NCBI RefSeq assembly: GCF_012641465.1
Contig: NZ_JABAIK010000023.1
Span: forward strand, 1-53,490
Reading direction: 5' to 3'
Origin: Vibrio agarilyticus
GTDB lineage: Bacteria; Pseudomonadota; Gammaproteobacteria; Enterobacterales; Vibrionaceae
Length of the DNA: 53,490 bases
The notes beneath the pieces are model-generated. The model made no database searches and had not been told where the DNA came from. It was given only the letters and a program-made list of their open reading frames with translations. Made by a program: the position numbers and the translations under genes. This document shows, in pieces, positions 43,459 through 51,239 of the stretch (within the stretch, counting starts at the first letter, position 1; the number at the start of each line of letters is the position of its first letter).

Positions 43459-43540
43459 ATAACCTCCTAGTGGAATCTCTCCAAATCCTACCAATAGGGT
43501 CGACCTCACACCACTAAACGTTAATGTTTTGTAATGATTT

Positions 43541-44083
43541 TTAGGGTCTGTTGGACCCAAAACAGAACGTTAGCCAGCGTTTAAACAGTGATAATGTTGA
43601 TGAAGGAGCAGCATGCTGGCCGTGATAAAAACTGGCCATAAAGTTTGTACGCTGCTGATGTTGGTCTAGATTGCAGATCTGAGCAATAAGACTGGCGCAT
43701 TTGGCGGCATGATCGTTGGCTAAGCTAAAGTCCATGTGTAAATACCCTTGAACATAAAGCCATAAATGGGTGATAAGCGCTAACTCTTCAAGTTGCACGT
43801 CATGAAATTTATTATGATGTTGTGCAATGCTTTGTGTTAGGGCGCGTTTCAATTCGCGTCGCGAATCGAGATGGGTCTCAACCATGCACGAAAGTTCAAG
43901 GTGTGTTTTGGTTAAAATGCCCAATAGGTGCAGACGGGGTGAGGTCTCGGGTTTTCTCTCACAGGTGTTGGCGTAGAGCTGTGATTCACGAGAACAAAAC
44001 AGATGGTATGCATCGGGATAGTCGGTGACTATCGAAAGACGATCAGCGCCGATGTGGCACAGTTGAGATTCAAGAATGTTCAT
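43541..44083 (-). CDS. Hypothetical protein
   Basis: A 180-residue frame from ATG at 44083. It is rich in His, Cys, Leu and Gln, begins MNILESQLCHIGADRL and ends FKRWLTFCFGSNRP, and appears mostly helical, with no signal peptide or membrane segment. I do not recognise its family. An earlier ATG at 44095 would lie within the repeat. The glutaredoxin gene follows 82 bp downstream. A complete family B repeat lies directly upstream and overlaps any promoter position. Confidence 0.6.
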   Translation of the reverse strand: MNILESQLCHIGADRLSIVTDYPDAYHLFCSRESQLYANTCERKPETSPRLHLLGILTKTHLELSCMVETHLDSRRELKRALTQSIAQHHNKFHDVQLEELALITHLWLYVQGYLHMDFSLANDHAAKCASLIAQICNLDQHQQRTNFMASFYHGQHAAPSSTLSLFKRWLTFCFGSNRP

Positions 44084-44086
44084 ACA

Positions 44087-44354
44087 TATACCCAAGTGAC
44101 CTCAAGATGCAGGATTCAGAGCCGACTCACTGGGCTGAGAGCAAGGCAAACAACGTAGCGAAATAGCCAGTCTATTTTCAAGTTGTTTAACGCAGCCATC
44201 AGTTCAGTGATCGGCTCCCGAAGGGCGAGTTGTCTTTGTTCATCAGCTTTGTTGACGATTTTCGATTGAGAGCCACTCAATCTTCAAATCCTCGCCTCAC
44301 TGACAAACCAAGTCATTCTCGCTGAACCTCGCATCTTGAGGTTACTTGGGTATA
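44087..44354 (+). repeat. Family B intergenic repeat, copy 2 (complete)
   Basis: About 268 bp from TATACCCAAGTGACCTCAAG to CTTGAGGTTACTTGGGTATA, so the two ends are near-perfect inverted copies. Long internal inverted segments include CTTTGTTCATCAGCTTTGTTG and the ATTGAGAGCCACTCAAT palindrome. Reverse-complemented, it matches the copy at the window start nearly base for base. Confidence 0.92.
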
Positions 44355-44357
44355 AAC

Positions 44358-44386
44358 AAAATAGCCAGCGTAATGCTGGCTATTTT
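44358..44386 (-). terminator. Terminator after the cold-shock gene
   Basis: Perfect 12-bp stem AAAATAGCCAGC/GCTGGCTATTTT with a 5-base loop. On the minus strand a T-rich stretch follows, about 20 bp after the csp stop. Confidence 0.88.
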
Positions 44387-44405
44387 AAGGAATATTCAAC
44401 AGAAA

Positions 44406-44615
44406 TTACACAACAGTGATGTTTTCTGCTTGAGGTCCTTTTTGACCTTGAGAGATCACGAATTCGACCTTCTGACCTTCAGCTAGAGTGCGGAAGCCGT
44501 CACCTTGAATAGCAGAAAAGTGTGCGAAAACATCTGGTCCATTTTCTTGTTTGATGAAGCCAAAGCCCTTAGTTTCGTTAAACCATTTCACGGTACCAGT
44601 TACGGTATTAGACAT
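44406..44615 (-). CDS. Cold-shock protein (CspA family)
   Basis: A 69-residue OB-fold nucleic-acid-binding protein. The RNA-binding motifs are RNP1 (KGFGFI) and RNP2 (VFAHFS), and the start [19 protein letters not shown] is standard. It acts as an RNA chaperone. The long AT-rich upstream region (44616-44860) would give a long 5' leader, as in cold-induced csp genes; whether this copy is cold-induced cannot be told. The ribosome site before ATG is AGGAATTT. Confidence 0.95.
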   Translation of the reverse strand: MSNTVTGTVKWFNETKGFGFIKQENGPDVFAHFSAIQGDGFRTLAEGQKVEFVISQGQKGPQAENITVV

Positions 44616-45009
44616 AGTAAATTCCTAAAATATCTTTAAACAGTGCCAAATTGGCGCGGATAGCGTGGAAAAATAAATTGCTATTGCGTACAACAGGACG
44701 GGGATTTACAAGTAATCCATCGAAATGTGTAGAACAAAGAACTTTCTTTCTAGCCAACGCTGAGTCTAGGTCAAAACAGCAAAGAGTCAATAAACCGGAC
44801 GAGAGTTAGAATCGAAACTTTGTCGTTAATCACTAATTAACTTATTTTGTTTGGTAACCTTTACAAAATAATGACGGTTGCCATTATTTTGGCTATTCAG
44901 TATTCCCTCAAACGAACCTAAGATACCGATAAACAAGATCTTTTTTTATTATGTGCATCACATTATCGCGGTTCATTTTTATTAGTTTATTTATCAGCAA
45001 TCATTTCCA
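44616..45009. other. AT-rich divergent region between csp and TetR genes
   Basis: About 395 bp without a gene. It holds the likely csp leader and promoter, and a perfect inverted repeat CAAAATAATG-N8-CATTATTTTG (44864-44873 and 44882-44891), which could be a hairpin or an operator. Confidence 0.55.
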
Positions 45010-45038
45010 TTGACAAGGTAGAATGATCACTTTACTTT
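45010..45038 (+). promoter_or_regulatory. Likely sigma-70 promoter of the TetR gene
   Basis: -35 TTGACA (45010-45015), 17-base spacer, -10-like TACTTT (45033-45038), about 38 bp before the ATG. The spacer holds GATCA and nearby GTAGA repeats that could be an auto-operator. Confidence 0.5.
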
Positions 45039-45075
45039 GGTAGAGTGTTTATTTTACCTAAATAATATTTTTTCC

Positions 45076-45597
45076 ATGAAAAATGTGATCGCAAGCCGTT
45101 TGGAGATGGCATTTAGCCAATATGGGTTTGCTGAGCCAAGTGTTAATCAATTGAAAGATGCGTGCGAAGTTAGCCTGCGCACTTTGTATAAGTATTACCC
45201 ATCAAAAGAAGCAATGATTGTTGCGGCTCTAGAATATCGCCACCAACGCTATGTGAATCTGTTATTGCAAGATGCACCGTTACCAGGCTATCCAGCAATT
45301 ATCGATATTATTACGAAACTCGCTTGGTGGATGGAGGAATTTGCGCCTCATGGCTGCCTCTATTCTAACGCGCTTGCTGCTTTTCCCTCTGATAAAACCA
45401 TTAGTGAACGAGTCGAACAGCATAAGTGGCAGGTTAAACGCTTTGTGATAAGCCAATCTGGCAATCCTATGCTTGGAGATGCGATTTTTTTAGTCCTTGA
45501 GGGGATGTCGAGTACGTGGCCTATTTATGGCTCAGCCGCTGTAGAGTCCGCAAAACAGGCGATCGCTTTGTTGTACCGTAATAATGAATTAATTTAA
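45076..45597 (+). CDS. TetR-family transcriptional regulator
   Basis: A 173-residue regulator with an N-terminal TetR helix-turn-helix (about 20-46: SVNQLKDACEVSLRTLYKYYPSKEAMIV) and a ligand-binding helical part. The ATG at 45076 gives the normal N-terminus; a TTG at 45037 would extend it with an atypical hydrophobic stretch. No strong ribosome site is visible before it. The zinc-free MDR oxidoreductase gene follows 20 bp downstream, and TetR regulators of this kind usually control the adjacent oxidoreductase and their own gene. Confidence 0.88.
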   Translation: MKNVIASRLEMAFSQYGFAEPSVNQLKDACEVSLRTLYKYYPSKEAMIVAALEYRHQRYVNLLLQDAPLPGYPAIIDIITKLAWWMEEFAPHGCLYSNALAAFPSDKTISERVEQHKWQVKRFVISQSGNPMLGDAIFLVLEGMSSTWPIYGSAAVESAKQAIALLYRNNELI

Positions 45598-45617
45598 TAA
45601 TGTAGGATGAGTTAATA

Positions 45618-46682
45618 ATGGCAATTGAGAACGCACCTTTGATGAAAGGCGTCTATTTAACCGGTCATGGCGATATTGAAAAACTTGAGTACCGAGAAGA
45701 TATTGCTCGGCCAACGCCAAGTGCTCAACAAGTACTCATTCGAGTGAGCGCAGCAGGTGTGAATAACACTGATATCAACACTCGCACAGGATGGTACTCA
45801 AAAAGTAACGAAAGTGACGATGCATCTTGGTCCGGCAAGGCGTTGACGTTTCCTTTGATTCAAGGCGCTGATGTGTGCGGTGTTATTGTTGAAGTTGGCG
45901 CCGAGGTTGATGCAAAGCGAATTGGTGAGCGTGTGCTAGTTGAGCCATGTTTAACTCAGTTTAATGGTCAGCCACTCGAACGTTTTTGGTATTTTGGTTC
46001 AGAGTGCCATGGCGGTTTTGCTGAATATGCGGTTATCGATAGCGCCCACGCTTATGCCGTCAATTCGTCATTAACCGACATCGAGTTAGCCTCTTTTCCG
46101 TGTTCTTATTCAACTGCTGAAAATATGCTGACATGCGCGCAAGTGGATCACACCGATACTGTGTTAATTTCAGGCGCATCTGGCGGGGTTGGATCGGCTG
46201 CAATCCAGCTTGCGAAAGCGCGTGGTGCGAAAGTGATAGCAATAACCAGTGAGAGTAAAGCCAGTCTTCTTACTGAATTAGGTGCCGACGAGATTGTGCT
46301 GCGTGATAGGTCGCTGCAGCAAACGCTGGGAGACAATAGCGTGGATGTTGTTATTGATTTGGTTGGCGGTGAGCAGTGGCCACAATTTCTCAATGTGCTT
46401 AAGCCTCGTGGTCGCTATGCAGTCGCTGGAGCGATTGGTGGCGCACTAGTGGAGCTAGACATTCGCACGCTGTATTTGAAAGATCTGCGCTTTTATGGTT
46501 GCACCCAGCTCGAAACAGGCGTGTTTGCTAGTTTAATCCAGCGTATCGAGAAGGGACACATTCGCCCGTTGGTTGCCAAAACATACCCATTGGCAGAGAT
46601 CGGGTTAGCTCAAGAGGCATTTGGTAGTAAGCAGCATATTGGAAAAATCGTTTTATCAGTAAGCGATGGTCATACTGCGTGA
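45618..46682 (+). CDS. MDR-family NADP-dependent oxidoreductase (quinone reductase-like)
   Basis: A 354-residue medium-chain dehydrogenase/reductase. The N-terminal GroES-like domain carries VSAAGVNNTDINTR (a zinc-free form: Asn-Asn-Thr in place of the usual zinc Cys-Gly-Thr). The cofactor motif GASGGVGSAAIQLAKARG and VDVVIDLVGG follow. It probably reduces quinones or enals. It starts 20 bp after the TetR gene on the same strand, so the two form a two-gene stress-type operon. GTAGGATGAG precedes the ATG. Confidence 0.88.
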   Translation: MAIENAPLMKGVYLTGHGDIEKLEYREDIARPTPSAQQVLIRVSAAGVNNTDINTRTGWYSKSNESDDASWSGKALTFPLIQGADVCGVIVEVGAEVDAKRIGERVLVEPCLTQFNGQPLERFWYFGSECHGGFAEYAVIDSAHAYAVNSSLTDIELASFPCSYSTAENMLTCAQVDHTDTVLISGASGGVGSAAIQLAKARGAKVIAITSESKASLLTELGADEIVLRDRSLQQTLGDNSVDVVIDLVGGEQWPQFLNVLKPRGRYAVAGAIGGALVELDIRTLYLKDLRFYGCTQLETGVFASLIQRIEKGHIRPLVAKTYPLAEIGLAQEAFGSKQHIGKIVLSVSDGHTA

Positions 46683-46770
46683 TTGTCGATGGATAAATCA
46701 CCAAGTCGCGCAAATATTCTCTCATTTGCTGCTAAGTTAAGCACTTGATCTTCTGATGAGAAATAATTTG

Positions 46771-46798
46771 TTGACCCAAATTTCAAATCAGTTAAAGT
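46771..46798 (+). promoter_or_regulatory. Promoter of the tRNA-Leu-Cys operon
   Basis: -35 TTGACC (46771-46776), 16-base spacer, -10 TAAAGT (46793-46798), followed by a GC-rich ACGCCTC, about 60 bp before tRNA-Leu. Confidence 0.65.
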
Positions 46799-46859
46799 AC
46801 GCCTCGTTGTCACGGCAAAGCACACCACGCGGTGAGTGATAACGGAAAATGATGCCAAT

Positions 46860-46946
46860 GCCCTGGTGGTGAAATTGGTAGACACAAGGGATTTAAAATC
46901 CCTCGACTTTCGAGTCGTGCCGGTTCAAGTCCGGCCCGGGGCACCA
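46860..46946 (+). tRNA. tRNA-Leu(TAA)
   Basis: 87 bases with encoded CCA and a long variable arm (CTCGACTTTCGAGTCGT). The anticodon loop contains TAA in ATTTAAAAT, and the T-arm is GGTTCAAGTCC. Confidence 0.98.
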
Positions 46947-46972
46947 TTTTCTTTTGTTTTGCGCGACATTCA

Positions 46973-47046
46973 GGCGCCTTGGCAGAGTGGCCATGCAGCG
47001 GATTGCAAATCCGTGGACCTCGGTTCGACTCCGGGAGGCGCCTCCA
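46973..47046 (+). tRNA. tRNA-Cys(GCA)
   Basis: 74 bases. Acceptor GGCGCCT, anticodon loop ATTGCAAAT with GCA, T-arm GGTTCGACTCC, and encoded 3' end TCCA. It follows tRNA-Leu by 26 bp. Confidence 0.98.
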
Positions 47047-47053
47047 TTTTCAG

Positions 47054-47079
47054 AAAAAACCAGCTTCGGCTGGTTTTTT
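47054..47079 (+). terminator. Terminator of the tRNA-Leu-Cys operon
   Basis: AAAACCAGC/GCTGGTTTT stem with a TTCG tetraloop, followed by TTTT. It begins 7 bp after tRNA-Cys. Confidence 0.93.
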
Positions 47080-47092
47080 CGTATTCGTAACG

Positions 47093-47665
47093 CTACATTT
47101 CACAACGACCTCGCAGGTAAGGAGCCGCCCGTAGCTCTGCTTGGCGACTTGGTGTCTGATTGATCACGTATCGCATATCGGGCCAGTCAACACTATCGTG
47201 CCAGCGCGATTTCTCCATACCATCTTTACCTACCAAGACGGCGGTGTGCCGGTCAGTGTCGATTTCAAAGTAGCGGTGTAAGGTGCGGATATCAAATGCG
47301 TGGCCTATCCAATCGGGCTTGGTTTGCCCGTCTTTCTTAATGATGAGTACAATGACGTCCAATTCACGCAGGTAGCAGTGATGCATCAAGGCTTCTAACT
47401 CAAGTTGGTCAACAAGGTCATCGTACGCGGGCGTAAAATAGAAAATGGCACGGTGGTGCCACTCAAATTGTGGCTGGTGATAAGGGTCGGAATAGGGCAT
47501 AGCATTTGAGTGCGAACTCAAAGCCGTCGTCAATAGGGCAAGGGCCACAAGGCACGTCGATTTAAACGCGTGCTGCGTGAAAAAAAAGGCGGCCTGTTTG
47601 GGTCGCTTACTAACCGCGTGAAATTGGCATCTCGCGCGATGCCACATTGGGGAACATGGAAGCAT
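47093..47665 (-). CDS. DUF4174 family secreted protein
   Basis: A 190-residue protein whose C-terminal part fits DUF4174, a thioredoxin-like fold without redox Cys in the usual place (RAIFYFTPAYDDLVDQLELEA and LDVIVLIIKKDG). A signal-like hydrophobic stretch CLVALALLTTALSS lies at about 38-51, after an unusually long basic N-region of about 35 residues. The start at 47665 is supported by TTTGGAGTAACT just before it, so the long N-region appears real. The function is unknown; it should be periplasmic. It converges with the tRNA operon. Confidence 0.78.
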   Translation of the reverse strand: MLPCSPMWHRARCQFHAVSKRPKQAAFFFTQHAFKSTCLVALALLTTALSSHSNAMPYSDPYHQPQFEWHHRAIFYFTPAYDDLVDQLELEALMHHCYLRELDVIVLIIKKDGQTKPDWIGHAFDIRTLHRYFEIDTDRHTAVLVGKDGMEKSRWHDSVDWPDMRYVINQTPSRQAELRAAPYLRGRCEM

Positions 47666-47733
47666 AGTTACTCCAAATATCGTTATACCTCATGTTTCAT
47701 GTCGAAGACACTTAGCAGACGGCAAGGCATTGT

Positions 47734-47792
47734 TATACCCAAATGGCTTCAAGATGCGCGGCTCTGAATCGGCATCTTGAGGTCACTTGGAG
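47734..47792. repeat. Family B remnant (both ends)
   Basis: About 59 bp: TATACCCAAATGGCTTCAAG, a short interior with GGCTCTGAATC, then CATCTTGAGGTCACTTGG. It has family B ends with the interior lost. It lies between the DUF4174 and DUF2986 genes. Confidence 0.75.
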
Positions 47793-47885
47793 ATCCTAGC
47801 TACCTGTACGAAGTTTGGTGGTCAAAGAGTTAACGATGCAAAGTGAACAGAGGGTATTTGGGGTAATTTCTCGAAGTCAGGACGC

Positions 47886-48086
47886 TTAGATATCAGAATC
47901 TGGACTGATTTCGATAGACTCGATTTGAGCATCAGAGTCGAGGGCCTCATTGGTGTCTTGCTGAGCCTCTAACTGCGCTCGCTCTGCTTTTGAGACATAA
48001 CGGGGTTTATTGCTTTTATGCAACTTCGAGTTTTGCTTTTTCTGCTTTGCTTTGAGGATTTGGTTGATCCGTTTTTTGCGATTCAT
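47886..48086 (-). CDS. DUF2986 family small basic protein
   Basis: A 66-residue protein typical of Vibrio-type genomes: a Lys/Arg/Gln-rich N-terminal helix MNRKKRINQILKAKQKKQN, KPRYVSKAERAQLEAQQ, and an acidic tail (DSDAQIESIEISPDSD). It matches DUF2986; the function is unknown. The ribosome site TAGGAGTGA precedes the ATG well. Confidence 0.85.
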   Translation of the reverse strand: MNRKKRINQILKAKQKKQNSKLHKSNKPRYVSKAERAQLEAQQDTNEALDSDAQIESIEISPDSDI

Positions 48087-48483
48087 GAGTCACTCCTAAA
48101 TGGGTCTCGGAGAATACTGGGGATGGCACAAAAGCACAATAGTGCTTGTTGAGAGATGGATCCTTTATGCTGCCTTAACAGCTTTTATGTAGGTCAACGA
48201 CCCACCAAAGCCTCTGTATTGTACACATCTCCCACAAACCTACCTGAAACGACAAAGTCGTTTAGGTATATTTAAGTCACCTCAACGCGGCTTTCCTTAT
48301 CTGTTCATTCTCGTTCACAAAAGATAATTAATTTATATAGCAAACAGTAAAAATATATTGATAAATTAATGTATTGGTCATTATAGAAACATTGATTTGA
48401 AGCACGTAAAAATCGTCTCATATACTCAAATTACTAATGTAAACGTTTTCGTATATGTCGAACTATTTTAAGTGGAACGGGTA
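48087..48483. other. Intergenic region with hairpin and PurR-like site
   Basis: About 400 bp without a gene. It holds a strong hairpin TACCTGAAACGAC/GTCGTTTAGGTA (48241-48268), which has no T-run but could form in RNA, and a PurR-like palindrome at 48437-48452. The stretch 48310-48420 is very AT-rich and probably promoter-like. Nothing else can be supported. Confidence 0.6.
48437..48452. promoter_or_regulatory. PurR-like operator upstream of DUF969-DUF979-pcp
   Basis: ATGTAAACGTTTTCGT matches the PurR consensus ACGCAAACGTTTTCGT at 14 of 16 positions. Other LacI-family regulators share this core, so the protein is not certain. It lies about 340 bp before the first gene, with a family A repeat between. 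Confidence 0.5.
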
Positions 48484-48621
48484 TATACCCGGACCACTTG
48501 AAGTTGCAGGGGTGTTGACGGGTACTCACAAACCTCATCACATAGTTTATCTATGTTCACGAAGTGCTCAGAGGCTTTGTTCGCTGGTCGCCTACCTGCA
48601 TCTTCAAGTTGTTTGGGTATA
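48484..48621 (+). repeat. Family A intergenic repeat, copy 8
   Basis: About 138 bp from TATACCCGGACCACTTGAAG to TTCAAGTTGTTTGGGTATA, with the central CACATAGTTTATCTATGTTC palindrome complete. It lies in the leader region of the DUF969 gene. The rest of the gap, 48622-48788, shows no gene. Confidence 0.9.
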
Positions 48622-48788
48622 AGTCGACATTAGTGTGAGAACCACAACGATGGCACTAGACGCTGACAACGTGAATCTATGCGCAGAGGCATTGTTCGAG
48701 TGTTGCTAGTCAATGACGTCACGTTGTTTGGCTCTTGACCGCCTCAATAAAGTGGGAAGAACGACGATTTAAATTTAAGGATATGTGA

Positions 48789-49484
48789 ATGATTGATTTA
48801 TGGCCATTGATTGGCATTGTTATTATCACTCTCGGGTTAGCATTAAAACAAAACACGCTTTTGGTGATCTTGATTGCGGGCGTAGCGACGGGATTTGTCG
48901 CCAATATTCCACTGGTGGATATTTTATCTGCACTTGGACAATCATTTACGCAAAATCGGTACATGTCATTGTTTATATTGGTATTGCCAATGATTGGTAT
49001 CTTAGAGCGTTACGGCTTGCGTCAACGTGCCGAAGTGATGATCGGCTCGATGAAAAAAGCATCGATCGGCAAGATCCTTATGACGTACCTATTGATGCGT
49101 AAAATAACCAATGGCATGGGGCTCAATATCGGTGGACACCCCTCAATGATCCGACCTCTTATTGCGCCAATGGCCGAAGCGGCGGAGGAAAAGTCGTCTT
49201 CCAACCTGACTGAAAGCAAGCGACAGTCCATTCGCGCGCTATCAGCAGCAAGTGAAAACTTTGGTAACTTTTTTAGTCAGCTGCTGTTTGTCGGTACCGG
49301 AGGATTGCTGCTTATTAAAGGTGTAATGGCGGATAATCAACTTGATGTCGCCCTTGAGACAATGGCGCTATGGGCATTACCTACTGCCATTGCATCAATG
49401 CTCGTGTTTGGTGTGTATGTTCGCGGTATCAGTGCACAGGTGAATGAACGCGAAACCGCAACCGATGTTGTTGAGGAGAAATAA
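48789..49484 (+). CDS. DUF969 family membrane protein
   Basis: A 231-residue inner-membrane protein with about six hydrophobic helices, matching DUF969. Marks include DLWPLIGIVIITLGLALKQN at the start, MKKASIGKILMTYLLMRKIT and GLNIGGHPSMIRPLIAPMAE. With DUF979 it probably forms a two-subunit transporter; the pair is widely found before pcp and is thought to move pyroglutamate or a related compound, which has not been shown here. The start at 48789 follows AAGGATATGTGA. DUF979 begins 3 bp after its stop. Confidence 0.9.
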   Translation: MIDLWPLIGIVIITLGLALKQNTLLVILIAGVATGFVANIPLVDILSALGQSFTQNRYMSLFILVLPMIGILERYGLRQRAEVMIGSMKKASIGKILMTYLLMRKITNGMGLNIGGHPSMIRPLIAPMAEAAEEKSSSNLTESKRQSIRALSAASENFGNFFSQLLFVGTGGLLLIKGVMADNQLDVALETMALWALPTAIASMLVFGVYVRGISAQVNERETATDVVEEK

Positions 49485-49487
49485 GTC

Positions 49488-50393
49488 ATGTTGGAGTATG
49501 TATATCAAGCGACAGGCTTACTGTTGATAGCGTTTTCGTTGCAGAGTTTTCTCGACAAAGACAATCCAAAACGAGTGGGCAATGGCTTATTTTGGTTAAT
49601 CTACGGCGTGACATTCCTTTTCGGTGCGATGATGCCACATTGGATCACGGGTGTGATGGTGCTAGCGCTAACGGGCCTTGCGGCTGCTGGATTCATGGGA
49701 ACGGGCAATTACAGCACAACGACCGAAGAGCAGCGTAAACAAAGTGCAGGCATTTTGAAGAATAAACTGTTTATTCCGGCGCTTGTGGTGCCTCTTGGGA
49801 CTGTCTGTATTAGTCAACTAACGGATTTGGGCGCCTTGATTGGCCTAGGTCTCAGTTCAGTTGTGGCGATTTTGGTGGCGCTAGTCATTACCAAAAGCCG
49901 CCCGATTCACAGCCTAAATGAAGGCAGAAGATTGATTGATTCAATTGGCTGGGCGGCAATTTTATCCCAGTTCCTAGCGGCATTAGGTTATCTGTTCAAT
50001 AAAGCCGGTGTGGGCGAAACGGTCGCGGCTATCGTGCAGATGTTCATTCCGGAGAATATGCTCATTGTTAAAGTCATGGCGTACTGCATTGGTATGGCCG
50101 TGTTTACTATTGTGATGGGTAATGCCTTTGCCGCGTTTGCGGTGATCACGACGGGCATTGGAATTCCGCTTCTTATTCTTGGTCAAGATGGTAATGCGGC
50201 CATCATTGGTGTCTTGGGCATGCTTTCTGGTTTTTGCGGTACGTTAATGACACCAATGGCAGCAAACTTTAATGTTGTGCCAGCCGCTTTACTTGAATTG
50301 AAAAATAAACACCACGTGATTCTAATGCAGATTATTCCTGGTCTGGTTATTTTGACGTTTAATATTATTTTGATGTACAGCTTTGCTTTTTGA
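49488..50393 (+). CDS. DUF979 family membrane protein
   Basis: A 301-residue inner-membrane protein with eight to ten hydrophobic helices, matching DUF979. Marks include FLDKDNPKRVGNGLFWLIYGV near the N-terminus, MGNAFAAFAVITTGIGIPLL and GFCGTLMTPMAANFNVVPAALLELK near the C-terminus. The helix layout resembles divalent-anion-type permeases. It is in the DUF969-DUF979-pcp operon, 3 bp after the first gene and 8 bp before pcp. The role is inferred from position. Confidence 0.9.
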   Translation: MLEYVYQATGLLLIAFSLQSFLDKDNPKRVGNGLFWLIYGVTFLFGAMMPHWITGVMVLALTGLAAAGFMGTGNYSTTTEEQRKQSAGILKNKLFIPALVVPLGTVCISQLTDLGALIGLGLSSVVAILVALVITKSRPIHSLNEGRRLIDSIGWAAILSQFLAALGYLFNKAGVGETVAAIVQMFIPENMLIVKVMAYCIGMAVFTIVMGNAFAAFAVITTGIGIPLLILGQDGNAAIIGVLGMLSGFCGTLMTPMAANFNVVPAALLELKNKHHVILMQIIPGLVILTFNIILMYSFAF

Positions 50394-50401
50394 GATAACA
50401 G

Positions 50402-51040
50402 ATGAAAAAAGTACTAATAACCGGATTCGAACCTTTTGGTGGCGCGTCAATTAACCCCGCATTAGAGGCAGTAAAACGACTTGCAGGCGTTGAATTGGTT
50501 GGTGGCAAAATTGTCGTTTGTGAAGTTCCAGTGACGCGTTTTGAATCGATAGACACCGTGGTAAATGCTATTGAACAGCATCAGCCTGATTATGTTATTA
50601 CCGTAGGGCAGGCTGCCGGCCGCACCGCCATTACGCCGGAACGTGTGGCGATTAATGTCGACGATTTCCGTATACCAGATAATGGCGGTAATCAGCCTAT
50701 TGATGAGCCGATTATTGCAAAGGGACCAGATGCGTATTTTACGACGCTTCCGATCAAAGCGATTTCACGCACTTTGCAAGAAAATGGTATTCCATGTCAG
50801 GTCTCTAATACCGCGGGTACATTCGTGTGTAACCACCTTTTCTATGGTGTGCAGCACTACCTGCGCGATAAAAAAATTGGGCATGGTTTCGTTCACATTC
50901 CACTATTGCCTGAGCAAGATACATTGGGAAACCAAGCAACCATGTCACTTGAAACCATTGTTGAAGGTTTAAGATTCGTTGCTCAAGCGACCATCGATAA
51001 CCCAAGTGATATGATTATTGGCGCAGGACAAATCTGCTAG
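50402..51040 (+). CDS. pcp: Pyroglutamyl-peptidase I
   Basis: A 212-residue cysteine peptidase (family C15) that removes N-terminal pyroglutamate from peptides. The start [14 protein letters not shown] is standard, and the catalytic triad is visible: Glu80 in [19 protein letters not shown], Cys143 in [14 protein letters not shown] and His165 in GFVHIPLLP. Length equals the family norm. Cytoplasmic. It ends the DUF969-DUF979-pcp operon, so the membrane pair may import pyroglutamyl peptides or export the product. A strong hairpin terminator follows at 51091-51125. Confidence 0.96.
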   Translation: MKKVLITGFEPFGGASINPALEAVKRLAGVELVGGKIVVCEVPVTRFESIDTVVNAIEQHQPDYVITVGQAAGRTAITPERVAINVDDFRIPDNGGNQPIDEPIIAKGPDAYFTTLPIKAISRTLQENGIPCQVSNTAGTFVCNHLFYGVQHYLRDKKIGHGFVHIPLLPEQDTLGNQATMSLETIVEGLRFVAQATIDNPSDMIIGAGQIC

Positions 51041-51045
51041 AAAAG

Positions 51046-51163
51046 CTCTCGTTCTCCCTAAAGTTACAGGGCCGTTGACCTGAACTCATAAACCCCATCA
51101 CATGGTTTATCGATGTGATGGGGTTTTGTTCGTTTGCTGCATTTGAAGTTGATAAAGGGTATT
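51046..51163 (+). repeat. Degraded family A repeat with strong hairpin
   Basis: A worn family A copy: CCTAAAGTTACAGGGCCGTTG, then ATTTGAAGTTG and GGGTATTA at the end. Its central palindrome has become a strong hairpin (51091-51125). Confidence 0.65.
51091..51130 (+). terminator. Terminator after pcp
   Basis: Perfect 13-bp stem AACCCCATCACAT/ATGTGATGGGGTT with a 9-base loop, followed by TTTTGTT. It is built from the repeat's central palindrome. Confidence 0.75.
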
Positions 51164-51239
51164 AAATAATGGCAATATGCCCCTCTGGCAATAAAGTGCA
51201 AATCATCATTGATGCGATGAAAACCGAGCCGCAGTGCGC

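Noticed and set aside
44950-44965. CRP-like site (TATGTGCATCACATTA) before the TetR gene
   Set aside because: The spacing between the TGTG and CACA halves is too short for a CRP site.
48241-48268. Terminator
   Set aside because: The hairpin is strong but has no T-run on either strand and no gene ending next to it, so only a hairpin is claimed.
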